A stretch of DNA of 64,000 nucleotides, from assembly GCF_002917925.1 (NCBI RefSeq), contig NZ_PPFE01000003.1, positions 455,589 through 519,588 on the forward strand. Reading direction: 5' to 3'. The translations under genes and the position numbers were made by a program. The notes below the pieces were generated by a model that saw only the letters and a program-made list of their open reading frames with translations, did not search any database and was not told the DNA's origin. Origin of the DNA: Roseovarius confluentis. Lineage in GTDB: Bacteria; Pseudomonadota; Alphaproteobacteria; Rhodobacterales; Rhodobacteraceae. Shown here one piece after another: positions 42,668-52,269 of this stretch (position 1 is the stretch's first letter; every line of letters starts with the position of its first letter).

Positions 42668-43882
42668 TCACCCCTTCATCAGCTCCGGCAGGTCGCCGGT
42701 CAGGCCCGCCGCTTCGCGGATGAATCTGCGGCGCAGGCCGGGCATGGCCGACAGTGCGCCCATGCCGATGTCGCGCGCGGCGCGCAGGAGCAGGTTGTCG
42801 TTGGAAAAGAGCCGGTTGGTGAGGTCGGTCGTCACCGCCAGCGTCGCGGTGTCGAAGCGGCGCCACTGCTGATAGCGGGCGAGCACGTCTGGTGCGGCGA
42901 AATCCTCGCCCCGGCGGGTGGCGTCGGTCAGGACCTGCGCCAGCGCGCCCACGTCGCGCAGCCCGGCGTTTAGGCCCTGGCCCGCGATGGGATGCATGCC
43001 GTGGGCGGCGTCGCCGATCAGGGCGAGGCGCTCGGCCACGAAGGCGTTGGCGAGCGTCAGGTTCAGCGGGTAGGTGAAGCGCTTGCCGCGCAGGGCGATG
43101 TCACCGAGGAAATCGCCGAAGCGGGGGCGCAGAACCTCCATGAATTCGGCATCATCCAGCGCGGCGAAGCGGGCGGCGGTCGCCTCGGTCTCGGACCAGA
43201 CGATGGAGCTGACGTTGCCGGGCAGGGGCAGGATGGCCAGCGGACCGGGGGGCATGAAGAACTGGTGCGCGATGCCGTTATGGGGCAGCTCGTGTTCGAT
43301 GGCGGCCACCAGCGCGGTCTGACCGTAATTCCAGCCGGTGCGGGCGATCCCGGCGCGCTGGGCGGTGCCCGAGGCGCGCCCGTCGGACCCGACGACGATA
43401 CGGCCCGCGAGGGTCTTGCCGGACGCGAGCGTGAGGGTGACGCCGGACTGCGTGAACTCTTGCGCGGTGACGGTGTCGGTGACTTGGGCGATCCGGTCCT
43501 CGTCCTGCATCGCCTCGAGAAAGGCGCGGCGCAGGTAGCGGTCCTCGAGCATGTGGCCCATCGGGCCTTCCTCGATCTCGGCATGGTCGAAATGCAGGAA
43601 GAATGGCGCGGCCCCTTCGCCGGCGCGGCCGTCGGAGACCTTGATTTCCAGCATGGGCTGAGCGTTGTCGGCGACGCGGTCCCAGATGCCGATATTGGTG
43701 AGCAGGCGCACCGAGGCCAGCGCCAGGGCATAGGCGCGACCGTCGAAGGCGGCATCCTCGCGCACGGTCTGGGGCAGGGTGTCGATGACGGTGACGGTCA
43801 GGCCAGCCTGTGCGGCGGCCAGTGCCAGCGCAGGCCCGGTGAGGCCGCCACCGACAATTAGGATATCGCTGTCATGGTCCAT
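42668..43882 (-). CDS. ubiH: UbiH/UbiF-family FAD-dependent ubiquinone hydroxylase
   Basis: This is a flavin monooxygenase of 404 residues. The N-terminal FAD motif is ILIVGGGLTGPALALAAAQAG, the middle motif IVVGSDGRASGTAQ and the third motif LIGDAAHGMHPIAGQGLNAG, all characteristic of ubiquinone hydroxylases. It adds a hydroxyl to the ring of the quinone precursor; which carbon is hydroxylated differs between alphaproteobacterial paralogues, so the symbol is a best guess. The start at 43882 gives MDHDSDILIVGGG, a standard opening; in-frame starts exist at 43918, 43930 and TTG 43933, none with a good ribosome-binding site. Confidence 0.88.
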   Translation of the reverse strand: MDHDSDILIVGGGLTGPALALAAAQAGLTVTVIDTLPQTVREDAAFDGRAYALALASVRLLTNIGIWDRVADNAQPMLEIKVSDGRAGEGAAPFFLHFDHAEIEEGPMGHMLEDRYLRRAFLEAMQDEDRIAQVTDTVTAQEFTQSGVTLTLASGKTLAGRIVVGSDGRASGTAQRAGIARTGWNYGQTALVAAIEHELPHNGIAHQFFMPPGPLAILPLPGNVSSIVWSETEATAARFAALDDAEFMEVLRPRFGDFLGDIALRGKRFTYPLNLTLANAFVAERLALIGDAAHGMHPIAGQGLNAGLRDVGALAQVLTDATRRGEDFAAPDVLARYQQWRRFDTATLAVTTDLTNRLFSNDNLLLRAARDIGMGALSAMPGLRRRFIREAAGLTGDLPELMKG

Positions 43883-44010
43883 GCGGTTCAATATGTCGGC
43901 GCGGGCCGGATTGTCCATGTGTGGCGGCATCAATTGTCAGGCGGGCTTGCGTTGCGCGGGGTCATCTGCATTCATGCGGGCAATTCTGAAACGGCGCGGA
44001 GGGGCCCGGA

Positions 44011-45339
44011 GTGAGTGACTGGCTGAAGATGAGTGCGGCGGAGCTGGGGCGCGGGATCGAGGCGGGCGAGATCGGGCCGGTGGCGCTGACCGAGGCGTAT
44101 CTGGCGGCAATCGACGCGCATCCTGCGCGAAACGAAATCTATTCCGTGGTCACCCATGAACGCGCGCGGGCCGAGGCGCAGGCGGCGGAGGCGCGGGCGC
44201 GGGCCGGGCGGCGGCTGGGGCCCTTGGATGGCGTGCCGATCAGCTGGAAGGATTTGTTCGACAGCGCGGGGACGGCGACGGAGGCGGGCACGCGCCTGTT
44301 GCAGGGTCGGGTGCCGGAGCGGGACGCGGACGTGCTGCGCAACGCGACCGCTGCGGGGCTGGTGTGCCTGGGCAAGACGCATATGAGCGAGTTGGCGTTT
44401 TCGGGGCTGGGGCTGAACCCGATGACGGCGACGCCGCCAAATGTGCACGATCCGAAGCTGGTGCCGGGGGGATCGTCCTCGGGTGCGGCGGCGAGCGTGG
44501 CGCATGGGCTGGCAGCCTGCGGCATCGGGTCGGACACGGGCGGATCGGTGCGTATCCCGTCGGCGTGGAACGACCTTGTGGGATTGAAGACCACGTCGGG
44601 GCGCGTGTCGCTGGACGGGGTGGTGCCGCTTTGCGCGAAGTTCGACACGGTCGGGCCGCTGGGCCGCAGCGTGGAAGATTGCGCGCTGATGCTGGCCGCG
44701 CTTGAAGGTGGACAGGCGGCGGACCTGGAGGACGTGTCGCTGGAGGGGATGCGGTTCGCTGCGTTGCAGTCGGTGGTGTTCGAGGACATCCGGGACGAAC
44801 CGCGCAATGCCTATTTCAGTGCGTTGGAGCGATTGAAAGCCGCGGGGGCGCGGATCGAGGAGGTGGAGTCGCCGGAGGCTGAGCAGGCGATGCCGCTGTC
44901 GGCGATCCTGTTCACGTCGGAGGCTTACGGCATCTGGGGCGACGTGATCTCGGCCAACCCGGACAAGATGTTCAAGCCCATTCGCGAGCGGTTCGAATCC
45001 GGCAAGGAATTCCGGGCCTGTGACTACGTGGCGGGGTGGAACCTGCTGGCGGCGCTGCGAATCCAGTGGGCGGAACGGATGAAACCCTATGACGCGGTGC
45101 TGATGCCTACAGCGCCGAACCTGCCGCCCGAGGTGGACCGGCTGATGACCGACGACGACTATTACGTGACCGAAAATCTGCTGGCGCTGCGCAACACGCG
45201 GGTGGGCAACCTGATGGGTCTGGCCGCTGTCAACCTGCCCACGGGCACCCCCGGTTGCGGGCTCATGATGTGCGGCGAAGCCTTCGAGGAAGAGCGGATT
45301 CTGCGTGTCGCCAAGGCCGCCGAGACGGCGTTGGCCTGA
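44011..45339 (+). CDS. Amidase (amidase signature family)
   Basis: The product has 442 residues of the amidase signature family. The catalytic Ser-cisSer-Lys triad is in place: Lys in DGVPISWKDLFDSAG, cis-Ser and Ser in VPGGSSSGAAASVAHG and GIGSDTGGSVRIPSAWN. It hydrolyses an amide to carboxylate and ammonia. It is not likely to be the GatA subunit, because gatB/gatC are absent and the C-terminal half differs. Translation starts at GTG behind GGAGGGGCCCGGA. It is followed, after a likely stem-loop, by an aminotransferase gene on the same strand. Confidence 0.9.
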   Translation: MSDWLKMSAAELGRGIEAGEIGPVALTEAYLAAIDAHPARNEIYSVVTHERARAEAQAAEARARAGRRLGPLDGVPISWKDLFDSAGTATEAGTRLLQGRVPERDADVLRNATAAGLVCLGKTHMSELAFSGLGLNPMTATPPNVHDPKLVPGGSSSGAAASVAHGLAACGIGSDTGGSVRIPSAWNDLVGLKTTSGRVSLDGVVPLCAKFDTVGPLGRSVEDCALMLAALEGGQAADLEDVSLEGMRFAALQSVVFEDIRDEPRNAYFSALERLKAAGARIEEVESPEAEQAMPLSAILFTSEAYGIWGDVISANPDKMFKPIRERFESGKEFRACDYVAGWNLLAALRIQWAERMKPYDAVLMPTAPNLPPEVDRLMTDDDYYVTENLLALRNTRVGNLMGLAAVNLPTGTPGCGLMMCGEAFEEERILRVAKAAETALA

Positions 45340-45450
45340 ACAGGCGAAATCATCACTGGACGCAAAATCTTGTCTAGGTGATGCCGGACGGCCACAACAC
45401 TTGGTCTACTTTAGAGGTATCCGCTAACCTCTTGCCAAAAATGCCACAAT

Positions 45451-45497
45451 CCCCGCGACCCCGGTTGGTTTTGCTGGACGCAACGCGGGGGCTTTTG
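45451..45497 (+). terminator. Possible terminator after the amidase gene
   Basis: CCCCGCG and CGCGGGG pair across a 26-base loop and are followed by GCTTTTGT. The loop is long and the T tract short. It lies 112 bp after the amidase stop and 54 bp before the aminotransferase start, so it could separate the two transcripts. Confidence 0.35.
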
Positions 45498-45550
45498 TAG
45501 ATTTGCTTCAAACGGGGCGACAACGATCCCGTAACCTAGAGGCAGTGTTG

Positions 45551-46729
45551 ATGTTTCCCGAGCGGTTTTCGAACCTTCCGGAATATGCGTTTCCGCGTTT
45601 GCGGAGCCTGTTGGACGTGCACGAGCCCGGCGGTGATGTGATTCACATGACCATCGGCGAGCCGCAGCACGATTTTCCGGCGTGGATCATGGACGTGATC
45701 GAGAAGCACGCAGGCGAGTTCCGCAAGTACCCGGTGAACGAGGGTATTCCGGCGCTGAACTCGGCGTTCTGTGACTGGGTTTCGCGGCGCTATGGCGTGG
45801 AGCTGAGCCCGGACCGGCACGTTATGGCGCTGAACGGGACGCGCGAGGGGCTGTACAACGCGATGATGACGCTGTGCCCCGAGACGAAGAACGGCAAGCA
45901 GCCGATCGTTCTGCTGCCGAACCCGTTCTACCAGGTTTACATGGTGGCGGCGCTGAGCGTAGGGGCGGAGCCGATGTTCCTGCCCGCGACGCGGGAAACC
46001 GGGTTTCTGCCGGATTTCGCCAGCCTGCCCGACGATGTGCTGGACCGGGTGACGGTGGCCTACTTGTGCTCGCCGTCGAACCCGCAGGGCGCGGTGGCGG
46101 ACGCGGATTACTGGAAAACGCTGATCGGGCTGGCGGAAAAGCACGATTTCAAGGTCTTCGCCGACGAATGCTATTCGGAGATCTACCGCGAGACGCCGCC
46201 AGTGGGTGCGCTGGAAGTCGCGAAGGACATGGGCGCAGACCCCGAGCGGGTGGTGGCGTTTCACAGCCTGTCGAAGCGGTCGAACCTGGCCGGGTTGCGG
46301 TCGGGTTTCGTGGCGGCGGGGCCGCAGAGCATGAAGCGGATCCGGCAGTTACGCTCTTACGCGGGCACGCCGCTGCCGATGCCGTTGCAGCACGCGGCGG
46401 CCAAGGTCTGGGCGGATGAAAAGCACGTGGACGTGAACCGCAGGCTTTACCAGGAGAAATTCGCGCTGGCCGACGAAATCTTTGACGGCGTGCCGGGCTA
46501 TCAGGGTCCCGAGGCGGGGTTTTTCCTGTGGCTGCCGGTTGAGGATGGCGAGGCGGCGGCGCTGAAGCTGTGGAAAGAGACAGGCGTGCGGGTGCTGCCC
46601 GGTGCGTACCTGGCGCAGGAGGCTGGCGGGCTGAACCCCGGCAAAGAATACATAAGGGTCGCGATGGTGGCCCCAAAGAAGGAGGTGGCACGCGGCCTGA
46701 CGCAGCTGCGTGACTGTCTTTATAATTAA
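45551..46729 (+). CDS. Class I/II aminotransferase, DapC/AspC-like
   Basis: This is a PLP enzyme of 392 residues, fold type I. The Schiff-base lysine is in FHSLSKRSNLAGLRSGF, the phosphate and ring contacts in FADECYSEIYRE and LCSPSNPQGAV. The arginine binding the substrate carboxylate is in EYIRVAMVA. It resembles the succinyldiaminopimelate transaminase group found upstream of ftsK in alphaproteobacteria, which would link it to lysine and peptidoglycan precursor synthesis. The start at 45551 (MFPERF) was preferred to 45503, whose first 16 residues look non-native. It precedes ftsK by 15 bp. Confidence 0.85.
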   Translation: MFPERFSNLPEYAFPRLRSLLDVHEPGGDVIHMTIGEPQHDFPAWIMDVIEKHAGEFRKYPVNEGIPALNSAFCDWVSRRYGVELSPDRHVMALNGTREGLYNAMMTLCPETKNGKQPIVLLPNPFYQVYMVAALSVGAEPMFLPATRETGFLPDFASLPDDVLDRVTVAYLCSPSNPQGAVADADYWKTLIGLAEKHDFKVFADECYSEIYRETPPVGALEVAKDMGADPERVVAFHSLSKRSNLAGLRSGFVAAGPQSMKRIRQLRSYAGTPLPMPLQHAAAKVWADEKHVDVNRRLYQEKFALADEIFDGVPGYQGPEAGFFLWLPVEDGEAAALKLWKETGVRVLPGAYLAQEAGGLNPGKEYIRVAMVAPKKEVARGLTQLRDCLYN

Positions 46730-46744
46730 CGAGGAAGAGGCAAC

Positions 46745-49714
46745 ATGGCATATCAGACGCGCGGACGTGACCCGCTGTTGGACAGCTCGATGGCGGAAGC
46801 GATCGAGAAGCGAGGCAAGGAACTTCTGGGACTGGCCCTGCTGGCACTGGGATTTGCCGCCGCGATGATGATCGCATCCTACAACCCCGACGACCCCAGC
46901 TGGATGGCCGCGACGGACGCGCCGGTGCAGAACATGCTGGGCCGCATGGGCGCATCGATTGCCGCGCCGCTGTTCATGATCGTGGGATGGGGGGCGTGGG
47001 GCCTTGCCGTCGTCCTTGGGGCGTGGGGTGTGCGTTTCGCCCTGCACCGCGGTCAGGACCGGGCGATTGGCCGTTTGATCTATGCGCCGATCTGGATCGC
47101 GCTTCTGGCGATGTATGCCTCGTCGCTGGAGCCGAGCGCGGCATGGTCGGCCTCGCACAGCTTTGGCTATGGCGGGCTGTTCGGGGAGATGGCGCTGGGT
47201 ACCGTGCTGGGATTCCTGCCGATCAGCGCGACCTTCGGGCTGAAGCTGTTGTCGCTGCTGCTGGCCGTGGGGATGGTGACGCTGGGCGCGTTCATCCTGG
47301 GGTTCAGCCGTCTGGAGCTGTCGCAGATCGCACGGTTCCTGGTGGTGGGCACGATCATGACCTATGCCACGCTGCGCGGCTTGGTGGCCCGTGGTGGCGG
47401 GATCGCCGCAGGGGCCGCGAAGACGGCGCAGGCCAAGGCCGCAGAGCGCCGGGATCGCCGGATGCAGGACCGTGCCGAGGCCGACGAGATAGCCCGGGCC
47501 GAGGCGGCTGTGCCCGAGCCGCGCGTGCACCGGGCCGAGCCGGCGATGGTCGCGAGTGCCCCGCGGCAGGCTTATGCCGCGCCTGTTGCAAGCCAAGCGC
47601 CGGAATATGACATGAGCCCCGCGCCGGAAAAGACCGGTGGGCTGCTGTCGCGGATGCCGTCGCTGATGCGCCGGCCCGAGCGTGAGCCCGAGCCGGAACT
47701 GATCGAGGCGTCGGAAATGCCTGACATGCCCGCCCCCAGTGGCGACCGGGTCACCGCCAAGATCGCCGACGTGATCAAGAGCCGGGTGCGCCAGAACCCC
47801 GCCGTGCAGGTCGAGTCGGTGGCGCCGCTGACCCGTGGCCGTGGCCGTGGGCCGGACCCGCTGATCCTGAACACCGCGCCGCAAAACACGGTGCGGGCCG
47901 AGCCGCCGCTGACTGCCGGACGAGCTGTGCCGGGCGTCGCGCCGACCCATGCGCCGATGCAGGAGATGGTCGAAGCCATGCCCGAGGACGAGGTGATCGA
48001 CGACGGCTATGGCGCCTATGACGCTTACGAGGCAGAGCCGGAGGTTCCGGTTTACTCGCGCGCCGCAACACCCGCGGAAATGCCCGCGGCCGAGCCGAAG
48101 AAGGTCGTGCAGCACCCGCCGCGTCGTGCGCCGCAACCGTCCACCCGGGCGCAGGCCGAGGCGCAGCCCAAGCTGCAATTCGAGGAAAAGCCGCAGGTCG
48201 AGTACGAGTTGCCGCCGTTGAGCCTCTTGACCAATCCGGTCAACATCCAGCGCCATCACCTGAGCGACGAGGCGTTGGAGGAAAACGCCCGCATGCTGGA
48301 GACTGTACTGGATGACTATGGCGTGAAGGGCGAGATCGTCAGCGTGCGCCCCGGCCCCGTGGTGACGATGTACGAGCTGGAGCCTGCGCCGGGCCTGAAG
48401 GCCAGCCGCGTGATCGGCCTGTCCGACGATATCGCGCGGTCGATGTCGGCCCTGTCTGCGCGGGTCAGTACGGTGCCGGGACGGTCGGTGATCGGGATCG
48501 AACTGCCCAACGACAACCGCGAGATGGTCAGTTTCCGCGAGATCCTGTCGAGCCGCGACTATGGCGATGGCAACCAGAAGCTGCCGCTGGCGCTGGGCAA
48601 GGATATCGGCGGCGACCCGATGGTGGCGAACCTGGCAAAGATGCCTCACCTGCTGATCGCGGGGACGACGGGTTCAGGCAAGTCGGTGGCGATCAACACG
48701 ATGATCCTCAGCCTGCTTTACAAGTTGACGCCCGAGGATCTGCGCCTTGTGATGATCGACCCCAAGATGCTGGAACTGAGCGTCTATGACGGGATTCCGC
48801 ACCTGCTGAGCCCGGTGGTGACCGACCCGAAGAAGGCCGTGGTGGCATTGAAGTGGGTCGTGGCGGAAATGGAAGACCGCTATCGCAAGATGTCTAAGAT
48901 GGGCGTGCGCAACATCGACGGTTACAACAGTCGCGTGGCCGATGCGCTGGCCAAGGGCGAGATGTTCAGCCGGACGGTGCAAACCGGGTTCGACGACGAC
49001 ACGGGCGAGCCGGTGTTCGAGACCGAGGAATTCGCGCCCGAGAAGATGCCGTTCATCGTGGTCATCGTCGACGAGATGGCCGACCTGATGATGGTCGCCG
49101 GCAAAGAGATCGAGGCTTGCATCCAGCGCCTGGCGCAAATGGCGCGGGCGAGCGGGATCCACCTGATCATGGCCACGCAGCGCCCGTCGGTGGACGTGAT
49201 CACCGGCACGATCAAGGCCAACTTCCCCACCCGGATCAGTTTTCAGGTGACCAGCAAGATCGACAGCCGCACGATCCTTGGCGAGATGGGGGCCGAGCAG
49301 CTTCTGGGCATGGGTGACATGCTGTACATGGCGGGCGGCGGCAAGATTACCCGCAGTCACGGGCCCTTCGTGAGCGACGAGGAGGTCGAAGAGGTGGTGA
49401 ACCACCTGAAGGCCTTTGGCCCGCCGGTCTATGTGGGGGGCGTGCAGGACGGCCCCGAGGACGACAAGGCCGACAAAATCGATGCGGTTCTGGGTCTGTC
49501 GACGGGCGGGAATACCGATGGCGAGGACGCGCTGTACGACCAGGCCGTTCAGATTGCCATTACCGACCGGAAATGCAGCACGTCTTATATCCAGCGCAAG
49601 CTGGCCATCGGCTATAACAAGGCCGCGCGGCTGGTCGAGCAGATGGAAGATGAGGGTGTCGTGAGTGCCGCCAACCACGTGGGCAAGCGCGAGATCCTGG
49701 TGCCGGAGCAGTAA
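46745..49714 (+). CDS. ftsK: DNA translocase FtsK
   Basis: This cell-division protein of 989 residues pumps chromosome DNA through the closing septum and activates XerCD recombination at dif. Four membrane segments lie in residues 25-200. A proline/glutamate-rich linker of about 270 residues follows, shorter than that of E. coli. The RecA-like motor has Walker [15 protein letters not shown] near residue 640, Walker [14 protein letters not shown] and an [13 protein letters not shown] motif. A C-terminal winged-helix gamma domain ([20 protein letters not shown]) reads KOPS sequences. GAGGAAGAGG precedes the ATG. It is followed by exoD and lolA. Confidence 0.97.
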   Translation: MAYQTRGRDPLLDSSMAEAIEKRGKELLGLALLALGFAAAMMIASYNPDDPSWMAATDAPVQNMLGRMGASIAAPLFMIVGWGAWGLAVVLGAWGVRFALHRGQDRAIGRLIYAPIWIALLAMYASSLEPSAAWSASHSFGYGGLFGEMALGTVLGFLPISATFGLKLLSLLLAVGMVTLGAFILGFSRLELSQIARFLVVGTIMTYATLRGLVARGGGIAAGAAKTAQAKAAERRDRRMQDRAEADEIARAEAAVPEPRVHRAEPAMVASAPRQAYAAPVASQAPEYDMSPAPEKTGGLLSRMPSLMRRPEREPEPELIEASEMPDMPAPSGDRVTAKIADVIKSRVRQNPAVQVESVAPLTRGRGRGPDPLILNTAPQNTVRAEPPLTAGRAVPGVAPTHAPMQEMVEAMPEDEVIDDGYGAYDAYEAEPEVPVYSRAATPAEMPAAEPKKVVQHPPRRAPQPSTRAQAEAQPKLQFEEKPQVEYELPPLSLLTNPVNIQRHHLSDEALEENARMLETVLDDYGVKGEIVSVRPGPVVTMYELEPAPGLKASRVIGLSDDIARSMSALSARVSTVPGRSVIGIELPNDNREMVSFREILSSRDYGDGNQKLPLALGKDIGGDPMVANLAKMPHLLIAGTTGSGKSVAINTMILSLLYKLTPEDLRLVMIDPKMLELSVYDGIPHLLSPVVTDPKKAVVALKWVVAEMEDRYRKMSKMGVRNIDGYNSRVADALAKGEMFSRTVQTGFDDDTGEPVFETEEFAPEKMPFIVVIVDEMADLMMVAGKEIEACIQRLAQMARASGIHLIMATQRPSVDVITGTIKANFPTRISFQVTSKIDSRTILGEMGAEQLLGMGDMLYMAGGGKITRSHGPFVSDEEVEEVVNHLKAFGPPVYVGGVQDGPEDDKADKIDAVLGLSTGGNTDGEDALYDQAVQIAITDRKCSTSYIQRKLAIGYNKAARLVEQMEDEGVVSAANHVGKREILVPEQ

Positions 49715-49797
49715 GTTCCGGCACTGGTCCCCGGGAAACGTTTTCCTGACTGTCGCGTTGGCGTGGTACCGAACGACAACGCGAGAGGGACAGGTGA

Positions 49798-50376
49798 ATG
49801 GCCGGGGACGCCGAGACACTTCTGGATGAGATCGACCGGCTGGCCGAAGGCGAAGACAGCGTCTCGGTCAGGGACGTGGTCGATGCGATTGGCGGGCGCG
49901 GGTTTGGGCCGATCATTTTCGTCATCGCGCTGCTGGGCGCGTCGCCGCTGGGCGGGATCCCGGGTGTGCCGACCCTGTTTGCCATTCTCGTGATCCTGAT
50001 TGCCGTGCAGATCCTGCTGGGACGGCAGAGTTTCTGGATCCCGGACAGGATCGGCAACCGGGCAGTGGAAGATGAGAAAGTCACCCGCTCGGTCGGCAAG
50101 GCGCGTCCCGTGGCGCAGTGGATGGACCGGTATTTCGGGCACCGGCTGGAGGCGCTGACCGGGCAGCCGGCGCAGATCGCCGCCGCCTGCGTGGTGGCGG
50201 GCCTGTGTCTGATGATCCCGCCGCTGGAAGTGGTGCCCTTCGCGGCGCTGATCCCGTTTTCGGCCATCGCCCTTGTGGGGCTGGCGATCACGGTGCGAGA
50301 CGGGGTGTTGATGGTGGTGGCGTTCGCGGCGAGCGCCGGGGCGCTGTTCGCGGCGGTAAACCTTTTCCCGTTCTGA
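49798..50376 (+). CDS. ExoD-family membrane protein
   Basis: The product has 192 residues. It matches the exopolysaccharide synthesis ExoD family of Rhizobium, an integral membrane protein of unknown biochemistry needed for nodule invasion and alkali tolerance. The N-terminal cytoplasmic part (LLDEIDRLAEGEDSVSVRDV) is followed by three or four hydrophobic segments, including PIIFVIALLGASPLGGIPGV and PPLEVVPFAALIPFSAIALV. GAGGGACAGG precedes the ATG. It sits between ftsK and lolA with 83 and 114 bp spacers. The function in this genus is not known. Confidence 0.85.
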   Translation: MAGDAETLLDEIDRLAEGEDSVSVRDVVDAIGGRGFGPIIFVIALLGASPLGGIPGVPTLFAILVILIAVQILLGRQSFWIPDRIGNRAVEDEKVTRSVGKARPVAQWMDRYFGHRLEALTGQPAQIAAACVVAGLCLMIPPLEVVPFAALIPFSAIALVGLAITVRDGVLMVVAFAASAGALFAAVNLFPF

Positions 50377-50490
50377 AGCGTTGAGGCCGGAGAAGAGAGG
50401 GCTCACGCGCAATTGCGCCGATTGCTATCGCATAACAGCGCGGGTGTGCCTATCTTGCGAAGACGATGAATTAAGGAGAGGTTTCCCCTC

Positions 50491-51087
50491 ATGCGCATGG
50501 TTGCCTTGGCTTTGAGTATGCTACTGGCCACGCCGGCGATGGCCCAAAAGCTGTCGCTGAACGAGATTTCGCAATACCTGAACAGTTTCAGTTCGGCGAC
50601 GGGCGAGTTCACCCAGATCAACGACGATGGCACGATCAGCACCGGACAGATCTATATCAAGCGGCCCGGGCGGGTGCGGTTCGAATACAATCCGCCGGAG
50701 CAGACGCTGGTGGTGGCCGATGGCGACACGGTTGGCATCATCGACCCCAAGTCGAATACCGGGGGCGAGGCCTATCCGCTGGATCGCACGCCGCTGAAGA
50801 TCATCCTGCAGCGCAATGTGGATTTCGGCCGCGCGCGCATGGTCACCGGCCATAGCAGCGACGGCAAGACGACCACGGTACGCGCACAGGACCCCGCGCA
50901 TCCGGAATACGGCAATATAGAGCTGGTGTTCACCGGCAACCCGGTCGAATTGCGTCAATGGGTGATCAACGACAGCGGTGGCAGCAAGACCACCGTGGTG
51001 CTGGGCGATCTGACCACGGGTATGCAGCTGGGCAATGACAGGTTCGTCATTCCCGGCAAGGACAAGTTCAAGCGGATCGACAGGTAG
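50491..51087 (+). CDS. lolA: Outer-membrane lipoprotein carrier protein LolA
   Basis: This periplasmic chaperone carries lipoproteins from the LolCDE complex to the outer membrane. The product has 198 residues with a signal peptide ending at about residue 18 (VALALSMLLATPAMA). The core YLNSFSSATGEFTQINDDGT and KRPGRVRFEYNPPEQTLVVA matches LolA. The end QLGNDRFVIPGKDKFKRIDR is complete. AAGGAGAGG precedes the ATG by a slightly long spacer. It follows ftsK and exoD, as in many alphaproteobacteria, and ends tail to tail with a lytic transglycosylase gene at a GC-rich hairpin. Confidence 0.93.
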   Translation: MRMVALALSMLLATPAMAQKLSLNEISQYLNSFSSATGEFTQINDDGTISTGQIYIKRPGRVRFEYNPPEQTLVVADGDTVGIIDPKSNTGGEAYPLDRTPLKIILQRNVDFGRARMVTGHSSDGKTTTVRAQDPAHPEYGNIELVFTGNPVELRQWVINDSGGSKTTVVLGDLTTGMQLGNDRFVIPGKDKFKRIDR

Positions 51088-51100
51088 GCCGGGCGAGGCG

Positions 51101-51119
51101 GGGCGGCTTAGCGCCGCCC
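51101..51119. terminator. Hairpin between convergent lolA and lytic transglycosylase genes
   Basis: A perfect 7-bp stem GGGCGGC/GCCGCCC around TTAGC includes the stop codon of the transglycosylase gene and lies 14 bp after the lolA stop. It has no T tract. Confidence 0.4.
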
Positions 51120-51701
51120 GCAGGCCCGCAATTGTTGATCGTAGACGATGGCGCGCTGGCCCACTTCGCCAGACACGCGCAACAGCCAGGGTTTGGCGTT
51201 GTAGCTGCCGCGGCTAAAGCCGGTGCGCCCTTCGTGATAGGCGAGGTAGTGGTTGCGCGCGTCGTGCATGGGAATGCCCAGGCGCTGGTTCGACTGCGCC
51301 ATGTACCAGCCCATGAAGTCGGTCGCGTCGCGGATATCGTTACGCCGCGCGGCGCGGTTGCCGTCGTTCAGATACTCCTCCCACGTGCCGTCCAGCGCTT
51401 GGCTGTAGCCGTAGGCGGAACTTTGGCGGCCCATGGGAATCACCCCGAGCGTCCAGCGGAAGGGCGTGCGCGCCTCGCCGTCGAACTTGCTTTCCTGGTA
51501 GATCGTGGCCATCTGCACCGGCACGGGCACGCCCCAGCGACGTTCGGTCGCCTTAAAGGCCCGCAGGTAGTGCGGTTTCTGCGCCACGATGGCACAGGCA
51601 TTTTCCAGATTGTCGGGCGGCGGGCCGCTGGGGCCGCCACCACAGGCGTTCAGAGTGGCCAAGGCCACCATTCCAATGATCGTGCGAAGACGTCTGCTCA
51701 T
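51108..51701 (-). CDS. Lytic transglycosylase lipoprotein, SLT domain
   Basis: This is a peptidoglycan-cleaving lipoprotein of 197 residues. The signal has lipobox LNAC with the lipidated cysteine at residue 20. A proline/glycine linker follows. The catalytic domain carries Glu in ATIYQESKFDG, with SSAYGYSQALDGTWEEY (GYxQ motif) and the terminal RNHYLAYHEGRTG, all of the SLT/family-1 type. It would act from a membrane-anchored position in the periplasm. The start at 51701 is preceded by a GAGAGGCAG ribosome-binding site. It is divergent from hspQ. Confidence 0.88.
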   Translation of the reverse strand: MSRRLRTIIGMVALATLNACGGGPSGPPPDNLENACAIVAQKPHYLRAFKATERRWGVPVPVQMATIYQESKFDGEARTPFRWTLGVIPMGRQSSAYGYSQALDGTWEEYLNDGNRAARRNDIRDATDFMGWYMAQSNQRLGIPMHDARNHYLAYHEGRTGFSRGSYNAKPWLLRVSGEVGQRAIVYDQQLRACGRR

Positions 51702-51901
51702 CTGCCTCTCGCTATGTTTGTTTTTCTTTTAAGTTTAACGAAAAAATCGAGCCTTGGGAATGGCGGATTTCACGCTTTGGCGTGAAGGCGCGGCACGAAC
51801 TGTCGGGCCAGCGTTCACAGACTGTTTCCCGAGAAAAAGGCCGCTCAGATTGGACAAAACTCGGTTGAACGCAGTAGAGTGTGACGGTAGGGGCTAGATG
51901 A

Positions 51902-52228
51902 ATGTTGAAGACGCGTGCAAAATATCACCTTGGTCAAATCGTGAAACACCGCAAACATCCGTTTCGCGGTGTGATTTTCGATGTGGACCCGGAGTTCGCC
52001 AATACCGAGGAGTGGTACGACTCGATTCCCGAGGAGAGCCGCCCGGTGAAGGATCAGCCGTTTTATCACCTTCTGGCGGAGAACGATCAGACCTATTACG
52101 TGGCCTATGTCAGCGAACAGAACCTGATCGCGGATTATTCGGGTGAGCCGGTGGGGCATCCGGATATTCCGGACCTGTTCGGCCCGTTCGAGGATGGGCA
52201 GTACCCGCTTCACTTCCAACTGAACTGA
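51902..52228 (+). CDS. hspQ: Heat-shock protein HspQ (hemimethylated-DNA-binding YccV family)
   Basis: The product has 108 residues, the full length of the family. It opens with KYHLGQIVKHRKHPFRGVIF and ends with LFGPFEDGQYPLHFQLN, both signatures of HspQ/YccV. In enterobacteria HspQ is a specificity enhancer for Lon and stimulates degradation of DnaA and other proteins. The ATG at 51902 overlaps an out-of-frame ATG at 51898. I looked for a sigma-32-type promoter and found no convincing match. A 7-bp hairpin (TTCACGC-TTTG-GCGTGAA, 51769-51786) lies upstream. It ends facing ggt. Confidence 0.92.
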   Translation: MLKTRAKYHLGQIVKHRKHPFRGVIFDVDPEFANTEEWYDSIPEESRPVKDQPFYHLLAENDQTYYVAYVSEQNLIADYSGEPVGHPDIPDLFGPFEDGQYPLHFQLN

Positions 52229-52234
52229 GCCCGA

Positions 52235-52254
52235 GGGGCGCGGTGCCGCGCCCC
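52235..52254. terminator. Perfect 9-bp inverted repeat between convergent hspQ and ggt
   Basis: GGGGCGCGG and CCGCGCCCC are separated by only TG in a 41-bp convergent gap. It is a possible bidirectional block; no T tract on either side. Confidence 0.4.
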
Positions 52255-52269
52255 GGGCCCGTCGGGGCA

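Noticed and set aside
51702..51901. A sigma-32 promoter upstream of hspQ
   Set aside because: A CCTTG sequence occurs but the matching -10 element at the right distance is absent.
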